64,000 nucleotides of DNA from Neoechinorhynchus agilis (taxonomy: Eukaryota > Acanthocephala). Position numbers and translations under genes: made by a program. The stretch covers positions 15,314,001-15,378,000 of the forward strand of contig CM121341.1 of assembly GCA_051530055.1 (NCBI GenBank). The letters are read 5' to 3'. Below the pieces are notes generated by a model. It saw only the letters and a program-made list of their open reading frames with translations. It searched no databases and was not told where the DNA came from. Below, one piece after another: positions 45,270-56,449 of the stretch. Numbering within the stretch: the stretch's first letter is position 1; each line of letters starts with the position of its first letter.

Positions 45270-46262
45270 GACCCTCTTACCCACATTATAAACCACAGCT
45301 TTTTATATGTCATCTATTTACCCATCATGCCTAAAAACTGGTAAAGTTATCCTGCTTTCAAAAAAGGCATCCTATTTCGGCCGAATAATTCCGTCCAATG
45401 TCCATTCTACCCGCATTTTCAAAAATCATCGAAAAATGTTTTAAATCTCGCCGTCTTTATCTTCGCAACGAAAAGTTATCGCTCCTACGATTTGGCTTCC
45501 GGCTCAGATTTTCTGCAACCTATGCCATACTTTGCATTTGTGACACGCTCCTACGTAACTCTGACAATAATCCGTCCCACGTTACCCGTCTCATTCAACT
45601 TGATTTATCGAAAGCATTCGACTCCGTGGGCCATTCACTCCTTCTTCGGGCCTGCTCCGATTTCGGTCTCAACTTATGGCAGATCCGCTGGCTCGAATCT
45701 TATCTTCACAATCGCAAACAATACATTTGCAGCCGTTCTACCTCTTCTATCAGCCTATCGCTATCCAAGGGCGTACCTCAATATGCTGTCACCACTTCTC
45801 GTTAATATTTTTCTAAACAACCTCAAACTTCTCTCCTCTCACTCTAAACTCTTTTTATACGCCGACGATATCGCCCTCATCACCCAATCACCACCCCACC
45901 TCTCGCTTTCTTCAACCTCTAAAGAAATCACACACATAAAAGATTTCTTGCCAAGTCATAAACTCCATCTCAATTTCTCTAAATGCTTCGAAATGATCAC
46001 CTCTCTCCCGCAACCCCACATCATCAGCTGAGCTTCTGAGTGACATCCTACGAGAAACCTCCCTAAGAATTCTGGGTATCCAATTTTAATCAAATTTGAA
46101 ATGGGACTCGCACATCACTCTCTCCCTCAAGCACAACATTTTTTAAATTTATCTCCTCAAACGCCTCCTATATTTAGGAATCCCTTCACCGGACCCCTAC
46201 AAATTTTACTTCTGCTTTATCTGACCATCCCACCTACGGTTACCCGAATTTTGCAACCGAAA
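45270..46262 (+). mobile_element. LINE B (+) fragment, Jockey/CR1-like reverse transcriptase
   Basis: Matches 62578-63500: ATTATAAACCACAG, then RPMSILPAFSKIIEKC, LIQLDLSKAFDSVGHSLLLR and WQIRWLESYLHNRKQYIC, a FLYADDIALIT box (about 45850) and LHLNFSKCFEM. The RT core is recognisable but the frame is broken in several places, and the 3' part beyond about 46262 is missing. Confidence 0.8.
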
Positions 46263-46284
46263 TTTTCTGCACTTTCACACACCT

Positions 46285-46408
46285 GCAGTTAGCAATGCAG
46301 CATTACCTCTCAACAGTTGGAAGAAATGAATATGGATGGGCTAACTATCCATTTCGAAACAGTGAAGCTACGAATCTTACAACTGAAGAAGAGCAGCTCA
46401 TTGATTTA
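46285..46408 (+). other. Short coding-looking segment, possible orphan exon
   Basis: Directly after a splice-acceptor-like CACACACCTGCAG the frame reads AMQHYLSTVGRNEYGWANYP, continues with FRNSEATNLTTEEEQLIDL and stops. The composition is protein-like and unlike the LINE before it. It could be the last exon of a host gene disrupted by the LINE insertion. The family is not recognised. Confidence 0.35.
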
Positions 46409-47367
46409 TGAAACGGTGTATTTCGTAATTTAAATTTTTCCGAAACGCCTAGACATGTTTCTTATTTCAATTTATAAGTTGTATCCTACGATCAGTTTAA
46501 AATCCATCTAAATTATTCTTCTATTTGCATTTTCATGGTTTCGTGATCTTTTTCCAATATTGACTGTAATCGATTCTAAGAAAAGAGCGAGACTTTTAAC
46601 AATTGAAAACGCGAATTCGTTTGTCGACTTTGGAGCCTCGAATATAATATCTAAAAGAGGCAAAATAATTTTTGAGTTTATTATAAAACAACTGCGTTCT
46701 TCATGGTGGGCCACGGATTCTTTTTAGTTTTTCACCGTTCTAAAAGACGAAAACGTAAACCCCTTCAATTAATTCGTCACCTTGATAATTTTTGTAGTGT
46801 TAATATATGGATATCGCCTCATAGATATTATTAATCTTTAAACGTATATCAACGACTGACATTTTAATTTTTTGACAAAACTGATTCGATAAATTTCTAT
46901 AAAGAAAATAATCTTGATCGTGTAAATGAAATGTTGAAACTTTGAAGATGAAAATGCACCAAATTATCAAGATTTTTGACCATCTAAATTCTAAATCTAG
47001 ATAAGTTCATTCCGGAATCTCAAGGCCAGATGATGGCGCATTGCAAGAAAAGCGCGGGTAGAAATTAATAATATTATTTAATATGAGCATTCATCAATAT
47101 ACGAGTCAATAAAATATTTGTCAAGTTATTTAAATCTTTGAGTGTAATTTACTCTGAAGTTTGATTAACAAAAATTTCAAATCATATGTGCCGTTTAAAT
47201 CATCACAAATTGTTAATTAAAAAATAGTAAGTATTAGTCATTCTGACACGACTTCTTGAGTTTTCTATGAACAAATGGGCACTTTGGCTCTCGCTGAAGT
47301 TACCCAACCTTCAAAATAAGTCGAGTAAATAGCTTCAACAATGTTCACGTTCAAATAACATATTTTA
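46409..47367. other. Intergenic, nothing recognised
   Basis: AT-rich spacer downstream of the adenylosuccinate synthetase gene. No feature is supported. Confidence 0.5.
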
Positions 47368-49730
47368 TTAATCTCTCCTGAGCGAATGCTTTCTCTCTTC
47401 GCCGACTCCGATCCACCGGATATGAATTTTTAGTTCATTTTCAACGAACTCAACGTAAGAACGAGCTTTCTTAGGTAATTCTCTATAAGATGCGCATTTC
47501 CCAATATCTTCCCCGACCCATCCTTCCAACTCTGCGTACTGAGGCTCAAGTTCGTTCAGAATATCGCAATCGTAGGGGTAACCGTCGCCGATGTTCGCGT
47601 GTTTGTATGCGGTACAAATTTTAAGTTTTTCAAAGCATGTGAGAACGTCCAGCTTTGTCATCATAAGCTCAGTGTAACCATTAATCAAGATGCTATGTCT
47701 CATTTGCACAAGGTCAAGCCATCCGCATCTGCGATTCCGCCCGGTTGTAACACCGACCTCCCTTCCGCACTGTCGAAGTTTCTCTCCCAAACCCTAAAAT
47801 TTGGTAAGAATTTAGATTAAAAAAAATTAAATTCAGTGTTCGAACAGCTACAGTCTAAAATTATCCCCATTTAAACTTGCCCCACTGCTGAAGTTCGTAA
47901 TGGCCTAAACTTCTACGTCCCCTCTTAGAGTATTGTAATTCTAACGATGCTCTTTTTCATCAATGTTCGAAAATAGCTTTCCCCGTCTAGCAAATTTGAA
48001 TTTTCAGCCATTTAATTAGATATTTAATAATCTTGTTAATTAGCAATTGCTGTTATTAAATTTCACCCAAGACGAAAATTGAAACATCGAGAGAAAATCC
48101 TTCGGGATTATAAAGTTCTAGTTTTGGTGACCATAAACCCTTCCGGATAAAACATATTTTTTTATCGAATTGATGATTGCGAAGTAGCCTTGCTTCATCA
48201 ATCATCTAAAAAGGTTATAGATGTTTTGTATAGTATGAAAACAATTAAAATCTTTCTAGGTAGTAGGCGAGGCTTCCTCGCGAAATATTTCAATTCGATG
48301 AAAAATATGTCTTTTATCCGGGGATTAAGATCACCACAAGTCCAAAAATTCAAGTGTTATCCGAGATGCACAATTTGTTTGTATAATTTGAAGCTCATTG
48401 GGGAATTTCTTAGATTTGATAGACTAAAATTTTTGAAACAATTCAGAGTCATCTCACAGATAGAGACACTACCGAATCGATCGTTTCCTAAACACCAACT
48501 TCTTTGATTTCCGTTGGAAATGGACCATCGCCTACGCGAGTTGTGTAGGCCTTCATTACTCCGATGACTCGTGTCAGAAGATGTGGAGGTATTCCAAGTC
48601 CTGTCATCGTTCCTCCAATAGTGCAGTTTGATGACGTCACATATGGGTAAGTCCCGAAATCAATGTCGAGCATTGCACCATTGGCACCTTCTAAACTCTC
48701 AGACATTCAAACTTCGGCACCCGTGTGAATGTTCCTCGATTCTATAAGGACCTTTTTGCCGCAGTCAATGCTCTTAATCAAAAACACACTCAAATCGTAC
48801 TTGCACATTGCGCGAATGCGATCGATTTGAGCCTTAAAGAAGATTGATTCCAATTATGAGCCTTTAAAACTCACGTACTTCATAAAAGTCAGAATCACGC
48901 TGTCGCTGCATGGTCGTGTATTCGCGATTATAGTATGAGTATAGACATTCGTATCTATGAATAAGTGTTTATAATGTGTAGACAAATCTTTCCTATAAGG
49001 TACCGACTTTGTAAGAAGATGGTTTAAATCGTATGAGACGAAATCGGTGATTCGGATTCCAACCCGGGCAGCCTTTTTGAAAAAATGAACAACTAAAAAA
49101 GGATAAGGTATCTTTTACCTTTGATGCGTAGCATGGACCAATACCCTTCCTAGTTGTTCCGATGCTAAAAAACGAGGTAAAAATTGTATTATTATATTGA
49201 CAAAAACAAACCAATCTTTTCCGCGTTTATGTTCATTCGCTGCATCCAATTCTTTATGAAGATCAGTGACTAAAATTTAATTGGATCTCGGTAAATTTAA
49301 GCAGCCAATCAAATTTCACAAAAAATCCCAGTCTAACCAATATGAGTTCGTGGAGAAATAATTAGTCTTTCTTCAATATCAGCAAGACGAGCATCTTTTC
49401 TTTTTGCATCATCTATCTCTTCAAAAAGGTCGGCTAAGTGTACAACACATCCATTTCCGATTAGAAGTTGAGCTCGAGGATTTGCAGCCCCGGCCGGAAG
49501 TAAATGAAAATGATGCGCGATGCGCTGTATACCGTCGTCCACGACAACTGTGTGGCCGGCATTATTACCACCCTAAATATTTATTCCGGACGTATAAAGA
49601 CCTTCTAAACTCTTACCTGACAGCGGCACACGATGTCATGTTCTGCGCTCAATATATCGATTAGTTTTCCTTTCCCCTCGTCTCCCCATTGAGCGCCTAG
49701 AACAACTGTAACTCCACCTCGCGTTGACAT
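47368..49730 (-). CDS. ADSS: Adenylosuccinate synthetase, eight exons
   Basis: Catalyses the GTP-dependent joining of IMP and aspartate to adenylosuccinate, the first committed step to AMP. Exons: 49730-49617, 49572-49338, 49269-49212, 49164-49119, 49072-48875, 48832-48721, 48690-48494 and 47793-47368. All introns are GT-AG (44, 68, 47, 46, 42, 30 and 700 nt). Total 461 aa (human ADSS2 456). The active-site blocks are present: [78 protein letters not shown] and [14 protein letters not shown]. One oddity is seven extra residues between KKVLIE and GANG next to the 30-nt intron; excising 51 nt (48689-48739) instead would restore the usual VLIEGANG but has no GT-AG ends. The last intron hosts a small fold-back element. 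A TAG acceptor-like site lies 10 nt before the ATG. Confidence 0.93.
48093..48345. mobile_element. Small fold-back element, copy C, in the last ADSS intron
   Basis: Leader hairpin AATCC-TTCG-GGATT at 48096-48109, then AAAGTTCTAGTTTTGGTGACC, CTTCCGGATAAAACATA and TCGAATTGATGATTGCGAAG. The right arm contains GGCGAGGCTTCCTCGCGAAAT and TTTTATCCGGGGATTAAGATC. The GCGAGG/CCTCGC stem is perfect here, while the CTGATGA half is changed. It lies wholly inside the 700-nt intron (48493-47794), which explains that intron's unusual length only in part. Confidence 0.75.
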
Positions 49731-49989
49731 TTTGAGCAGCCTAAACAAAGGACAATTCAGGGGTCGGATATTAATTTATACGGAAGAAGTAGCCTTTGAC
49801 GGGGTTAAAGTGTTGCAAACAGGTCATTTTTCAATTTGGGGGAGTTACGCCACCTTCCACATTTATCCTCATTTGAATACCTTGACTTTTTGCGCAGTTT
49901 TTATATTCTTGGTCTTCAAATCAAACTTCGATTTTATCTGCTGTAATATTTGATTTTCGATTTTAATTTGCGCGAGAAAGGTTTTTCAC

Positions 49990-51420
49990 CTTTTATACCG
50001 TGCAAAATACATTAATTCTGATTTGTATCACAGAATCAATGATGTATATTTCATATAGGTTTTTTTCTGGCGTAGAAATTAAAAGGATTTTAATTTTAAA
50101 ATCCGATATTTCGGCACAATCTTGTACGCGTTTATCAAGGTCTAAAAATTACGTGGGGAATGGATCAATATTCACTGTCCTAAGATTGAGCCTAAAGTCC
50201 GCTTTATTCCCTTCAACCGTTCTCACTTGGCGGATGAATGTTGCCTCCATATCACACGGTCCCATTTTGTTTCACTGCGTGCCAAAATGGCGGCGTTGTC
50301 AATCTCCAGACGTGGCCTTGTTGTGCGAAATGGTTGAGTATTGCGGAAGTGGCATCGGTAACTCTCCTCAGAGCATATTTATGTTCTTTAATTCTTCTTT
50401 GTAAATTGTTGATCTGGCCCACATATGACTTTTCACATTCGGTGCAAGGAATTTTGTACACCACACCTTCGCTTTCATGCCCATCTCGTTTCTTCACCAT
50501 GGAACTTAGTTGCTTACCTTTCTTGGTGTAGATAACAGTCCACGTCTTTTGACGCGCATCCTTTGATCAGGCGATTAATTGTAGTGAAGAACTCGTCGAC
50601 GAATGGTGCTTCTATTAAAACCTTTTGTTTTGAATTCTGGCACATAATTTTCTTTGCATAGAACGCCCCGCAACTAGCGCTCTTCTTATCAAGTCGATTG
50701 GACAGCCCTTTGCTTTTAGCATGCTCCACAGAAATTCAAGTTCCTCGCTAAGTAAGTTTTGGTTTGAGCAATAGTTATAGCCCCCGCTAAATAGCGACTT
50801 AATCCTAGCTATTTTATATTTAATTGGTGTCATTGTAATGAATGAGAGGCAATGCCAGTCGGTATACCAACCTTCCTGTATACACTAGTCTCAAACTCAG
50901 CTCCTTTTCGCGTTATCAACACGTCCAAAAAAGAGATCGCATTATGATTTTCCGAGTTTACTCTCCATTGGATGTTGTTGTGCTTGGAATTCAGCATGTT
51001 AGCAAACGTTTCCGGTTCTGTGGTTTCATCGACTAAGATAAACGTATCATCTACGTATCTTTGCCAGAATTTCACACCCGGTAGACCTGAAACGTTCTTG
51101 GACTCCCAATCGCCCATAAACAATTCGGCTAGGACTGGGGGAAGTGGACTCCCCATGGACAGTCCATCTACTTGATCATAGCTGTTGCCTTCGAAGCAAA
51201 AATTCGTGTTCCTCGTGCACATATGTAAGAGTTCCTTCCATTCAGATTCAGTTAAGTTCCAGCCTTCTACATTGCGGTGAAGTATGGAAATGGCAAGCCT
51301 GATTGCTGAGTCCAATGGCACTTTTGTGAATAGGGACTTGACATCAGCAGAAATCATTCTATATTCTGCACAATTTTTTATCCACACTAAACGTTTTGAA
51401 TATAATTCTGCACAACCATA
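49990..51420 (-). mobile_element. Second Penelope-like element, 5'-truncated
   Basis: The minus strand has a PLE reverse transcriptase: KSLFTKVPLDSAIRLAI, YDQVDGLSMGSPLPPVLAEL, FWQRYVDDTFILVD and ISFLDVLITRKG (51387-50830). A connecting region follows (50830-50515), then a GIY-YIG domain (VVYKIPCTECEKSYVGQINN, LQRRIKEHK) at 50500-50252. The 3' terminal region near 50160-50000 holds GCCGAAATATCGG, similar to the GAA-AT-AT-C part of the hammerhead-like motifs. It is a different subfamily from the element at 5718-7850. It is broken at several places and lacks its N-terminal part. Confidence 0.88.
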
Positions 51421-51557
51421 CTAAAAACAGTTAGAATCTTCAAATTCTTATAAACGAGCTTCAAATGCTTATATAATAGAATTCTGGTAATAGTTTTTCA
51501 GATTTAAGACATCCCTTCCTCGGCTTTTTAGTTTTTACTACTTGGCATGAAGCCAAA

Positions 51558-51879
51558 TCGATCTCTTACATCAGAAGGGTGATTGAATCACTTAGACTCT
51601 GATGCATGCGGTATACGAGTTCGTACGCATCCCTCCGGATTCTCAGGCAGCTCCCAAGGAGGCGGAACTCATCAGTGAGTTTCCTCTCTTCAGCGATGTT
51701 TAGTTTCCTTTGGTTGTGCGTCATTGGCCTCCTGAAACAGCGATTGAGGGCTAAAGTCCACTTAGCCTCCTTGGCTGAAGGAAACTCACTGATGATTTCC
51801 CCGGAGGGATATACTAGCTCTTTACCTCATGCATGAGAGTCCAAGTGATTCAATCACTTCTCTAATGTTAGAGATCGGT
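51558..51879. repeat. Fold-back structure with inverted SINE pieces
   Basis: Outer arms 51558-51608 and 51828-51879 are near-perfect complements (for example GTGATTGAATCACTTAGACTC against its mirror). Inside lie two head-to-head pieces of the SINE body also seen at 32518-33650: CCTCCGGATTCTCAGGCAGC with AACTCATCAGTGAGTTTCC, and its inverted counterpart GGAAACTCACTGATGA near 51779. Confidence 0.7.
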
Positions 51880-51905
51880 GTGGATCAATAGAACCGGCTT
51901 GCCAG

Positions 51906-52035
51906 TAAATAATTTTTTTTATTAAAGACGTTCTGTGAACCTCGTCGAATTCATCTTTAGCATCATTTAATAACTAGCATACTGATGATGAACCCGACGA
52001 GGTTCGCAGAACGTCTTTAATAAAAAATTATTTAA
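51906..52035. mobile_element. Small inverted Penelope-type end-unit, third subfamily
   Basis: A 130-bp inverted repeat: TATTAAAGACGTTCTGTGAACCTCGTCG in the left arm, and its complement in the right arm preceded by CTGATGATGAACCCGACGAGG. The right arm has the order CTGATGA-stem-loop-stem-AGAACGTC, like the hammerhead-bearing ends of Penelope elements, but the GAAA part is altered. Confidence 0.6.
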
Positions 52036-53296
52036 CGGGTGAAGACCTAAACAATAAGTCTAATATTGACGGTAAATAGTTATTGTAAACAAGTTAAATA
52101 AGTGAAGTTGAATTGGGCATAATTGATCAAATTAGAGGGTAAAACTAATCGTTAACCTGATCAACAGTTACCGAGTCTCTTTAAATTTGAATCATAGTTA
52201 ATTTGAAACATTCGAACACATAGAGGAATATTGCCTTCTTAGTCAAAATAGTCGCTTAGAATGATTGCAGAAATTTGGATCAGGGATAAAGCAATAAAGT
52301 TTATCTCGAGAAACTCACCAATATGCCAGTAAATATCCTAATTAGAAATAACATCAAATGGAACTTAAAGTAACATCGTAATTCTTAAAATCCGAAGTTT
52401 CGCCTATTCACATTGTCATCTTTTGTAAGAAAAAAGTGCAATTATTTAATCGCTCTTGTTTCGAAATTGAATTTTAATACAAAGCATAAGAAGAAATAAT
52501 AGCCAAAATGCATTTTTAAGCCTTCTTGCTCACGTAGTCTTTCACATTCATCAAATGAAGTTGGTTGACGCTCTAACCGGTTATGCAGTATATTCCAAAT
52601 CATGTATCCATTTTCGTCTTTTGTCACTCCGTTATTTCGATACTTTTTTTGTACAACCGTTTCAAATAGACGTAGATCATTCTTTAAACATTAACAGCAA
52701 TTAATCATAGGCATTAAGAAACTATTTAAATTTTTTAAAATGACGAAGAAAAATGCGACGCAGACATTATGGCTATACAATAGGTTCCGGGGTTAATTGG
52801 ACAACATCAGGCGCGATCTTTTTGATCCTAATAAGTGGGTGATTTGACTGTACAATAAAATGTTCGCATTTTGTCTGACTGTGCATAATCTAAAAATTTT
52901 CCCGATGAAACAAAAAGATTTGAGGTGATTATACTCCTACTCGACTAATTTTAGGGCACACAGCCCACCCATCTGGGCCATGGAAACGCATACAATAATT
53001 TAATACCCTGAATCATAGGGCTATGACTGCGAGTATCTGAAGATCCAGAGGGATGTACAGGGTTTTAGAAAAAATTTTGCGCTTTCCTGGGAAATAAATC
53101 AGCGGGATGTCACGATAACATAAATTTGTTCAATGGATATTAAATCTCAAAACTAAAAGGAGTTCAGCGCTTACACAGAATATGATAACATTTGTCTTTC
53201 AAAAGGACAGACGTTTTGCTATAAATTGAACAGTTAGTAGTTATGGAAACGATAGTCACAATAAGAGCGTATCTATGGTAAATTAAGGAAGGCGAA
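52036..53296. other. Intergenic with a SINE tail fragment at 52955-53065
   Basis: AT-rich. At 52955-53065 the motifs GGGCACACAGCCCACC, CTGAATCATAGGGC and CAGAGGGATGTACA match the tail of the SINEs near 33080-33180. A 61-codon minus-strand frame at 52442-52627 has no recognisable domain. Confidence 0.5.
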
Positions 53297-54128
53297 ATGT
53301 TGAGAAATGTAGGACGACGATCGGCGCATTATACCCGATTGACTCAAAAACGACTTCAATCAGTCCGAGGCAGTATTGAACAATTGCGCGATAACTGGCG
53401 ATCCGAACGTGCTTATCTACTTCAGACAGTCCAAACAGACAGAGTACTAAAATCGATTGAGTATTTGCACACACTATGTGAAGAGCTACATAAAATGCGC
53501 ATCGCACTTGACCTTCGGACGAGAAGATTGGAGAACATCGGTACCGGATTAGTGGACATAAGCCAAGGTATACGTGGTATTATAACCGATCTTAAGACTA
53601 TTGAACGAGGTGTTAGTTTAAGTTGGCTCAGATGCGGCTTTGGGAAAAAAGAAGTAATTCGTTATCAAAGACAGTTTCGTGTTGAGCCGGTCGATAACGA
53701 GCACTCAACGCCTGCTGATCGTGGAACTGCGTTTCAAAGCAAACAAGAAAATGAAATGAAGAATTTCACGGAACGCGAAATCGATCTCGTTCAAAATGCC
53801 AACGAAGTTGATGTACTGCTTGATCGGATTCTCGGCATTTATGAAGCCATAAAGTGCGGGTCTCTTCCGTAAGCTCGTTTTTAGTCGGAAAAGATCCGCT
53901 TTAGAAGCACGAATGAATGAAACTATTTCTATGGTTATAAGATCCCTGCAGTTGGTAGAAAAAAACGAGAGACTGACTGAACGACTGAACGAAGCGAGTC
54001 TTAGTCACCGAACGAGTACAACTGCGATCCGAAGACTTTTCTCGGGTCCTAATCCTATGCACTATGGTTTAAGAGGAACTATTGGCCGATTGTTTCGTCG
54101 AAACACTGCTCATTTCGATCAAAAATGA
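53297..54128 (+). CDS. Coiled-coil protein of unknown function, two frame blocks
   Basis: The first block (53297-53872, 191 codons) is basic and helical (RRSAHYTRLTQKRLQSVRGS, LHTLCEELHKMRIALDLRTR). The second block (open from about 53886 to 54128) continues RKRSALEARMNETISMVIRS, LVEKNERLTERLNE and ends RLFRRNTAHFDQK. The blocks differ in frame. GT-AG intervals of 16 nt (53869-53884), 25 nt (53860-53884) or 31 nt (53854-53884) would each join them; no interval of the normal 41-68 nt does so. An assembly error or a real frameshift is equally possible. No known family is recognised; the helices suggest an oligomeric or cytoskeletal protein. Confidence 0.55.
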
Positions 54129-54166
54129 ACGTTGTTTTAAAGGTTTGAAATAAACTACTTTAACCC

Positions 54167-54302
54167 TGTACTGCACTTGGAGAGTTATTAAACAAAAAAC
54201 AACTATTTTTTACACTGTGCAAACAGGTACTAAACCGATCAGTAATGTAATCGACCGTATGCACGCATTTACGATCGATTGCGGATGACCACTTTTATCA
54301 CA
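54167..54302 (-). repeat. Left LTR of the Gypsy fossil
   Basis: 136 bp, TGTACTGCACTTGGAGAG at the outer end and CACTTTTATCACA at the inner end, TG...CA borders. It is paired with 61799-61949. In minus-strand orientation this is the 3' LTR. Confidence 0.85.
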
Positions 54303-56449
54303 TTCTCCCCCATTTATAATTTTCCTCCAGGTATCTTGGAGGTTTTCGTATTCGCGACGATCTCCGAGGTTGTTGAATAGCGGTTGGTGACTCTAGAGAT
54401 AATTCGTCTGTTCCAGCATGCGTTTTGTCCTCAGTTTCTTCCTTTTCGTAATCTTGTGGGGCATTGTTGTTAGGTGATAAGTGGGATATCTCTCCGTCTT
54501 CCGACTCTTGGTCGTTGTTTGAATATGGGGCTAGCTCTTTAGTTGATATAATACTTTTGTGCCCGTCATCGAATTGGATTGTAGAATGCCCATGATTGGC
54601 GTTTAGAAGATCGACTTTCTCCATTCGGTCGTCATACTTGCTATTGCAAAACGGTTTTTATGCCATACTGGACCTGTTTTTCTGAGCCAAGTTCGAAGGA
54701 GATTCGTACATCGTGACTTTCGAGGGAAATTGGATAATCGTTCATGAAGAGTGGAATTCGTAGTAGTACACAGTAACGACCTCATTGCATGAAGCGCCAT
54801 TGGTAAAATGGTTTCCCGTTCTGTTAGGGGCAGAGATTTTGACGCTAGTAGCATTCTGACGTTTCGCCACAATATTCCGACATATCTCTCACACTGACCG
54901 TTACCACGCGGGTTATACGGGCTGGAATAGCTATTCGCGACTCCTAAGTCCGACAGGAAAGACGGAGCGAAAAGAGCTTCCACTGTCGCTGTGAATGTAT
55001 TCCGGAAGTCCAAATAAAATAAACACTTGCTGTAGATAAGTCTTAGCAATCCGGCTTAAGGTGTCTTTACATGGGAATGCTAGCGGAAACCGTGAGAACT
55101 CACCTACTAAAAGAAATATAAACCTGTTGTTTGTCGAACTCGGTACCGGTCCCTTGAAGTCAACCACTAAATGCTCAAAAGGTTTGGTAGCTTTTACTAC
55201 GTGCAGATCTAGCGGTTTATAAAATCTAGGTTTGAATTCAGAGCAGATCGAGCATTCCTCGCAAGTACGTTTCACATCATTTAAGGAATATGGTAGGCTC
55301 ATGGTTCTCACAAAGTGGGCCAGCCGCTGCACACCTGGATGAGCCAATTCATTGTGTATATAAATTAGATCTTTCTTATTAGTGGCACGACAATCTAATC
55401 TTGAAAAAGCATCTGCACTGACATTCAATCGACCTGGTCGGTATTTGATCTCGAATTTGTAGCAGGATAACTCTACACGTCATCTTTCGATTTTGTCGTT
55501 CTTAATCTTATTGTTGTGATTGATATTGAACATAAAAGATACAGATCGTTGATCAATAATGATCAAAAACGCCCTTCCAGTTAGCCAGTGTCTCCATTTT
55601 CGTACACTCTCTACAATTGCCTGAGCTTCCTTCTAAATCGCAGGATGTTTTCTTTCTGCAGGTGAAAGAGTGCGTGAGAAAAAAGCTATAGGTTTTCCGT
55701 TTTGACTCAGGGTAGCAGCGATGGTAACGTCCGAAGCATCGGTTTCTAAGACTAATTGTCCAGTCGGATTCAGACAGCTCAGAGCAGCATTCCCGATTTC
55801 CTGCTTGATAGATTCAAAAGTTTCTAATGATTCTTGATTCAACGGGAATTCCGTGGTACGAATGATCGGGTTGATTTTGGTTGAAAAGTCAGATATCCAA
55901 TTGGAATAGTACGAAAATATTCCCATGCAACGTTTCAAACTAGTCTTATCTGTTGGTAGTTTTAATGCCAAAATACTCTCTATCATTTCAGGATCCGGTA
56001 TTGTACTCTGGCAAGAAATTAGGTATCCCAGAATTGCTATCTGATTAGTCCTGAAAATGTATTTTTTATCATTGAATGTCAAACCAAGATCTTCTGCGAT
56101 TTTTTAAAATTGCTTAAATTTGCATCGTGCTCCTCAATTGTAGATCCACAAATTGTGATATTGTCCAAATATGCATAGGTATCTTTCAGCTTGTTTTTAT
56201 CAATGATCGAATTCATTATTCTCTGAAAAACCGCTACGCCGTTAGTGATACCAAATGGAATCCGGGTAAATTCATAAAGACCACCATTCGCTTCAAAAGC
56301 TGTAAAGATCCTATCCAGCCTGTTGATTGGTATTTGATGGTATGCATGTCGAAGATCGATGGCCGTAAAATATTTATATTGTGCTACTTCTCGGGCTAGA
56401 TCGTCGATTTTTGGAAGAGGGTATGCATCTATATAAATACGTTTTATTG

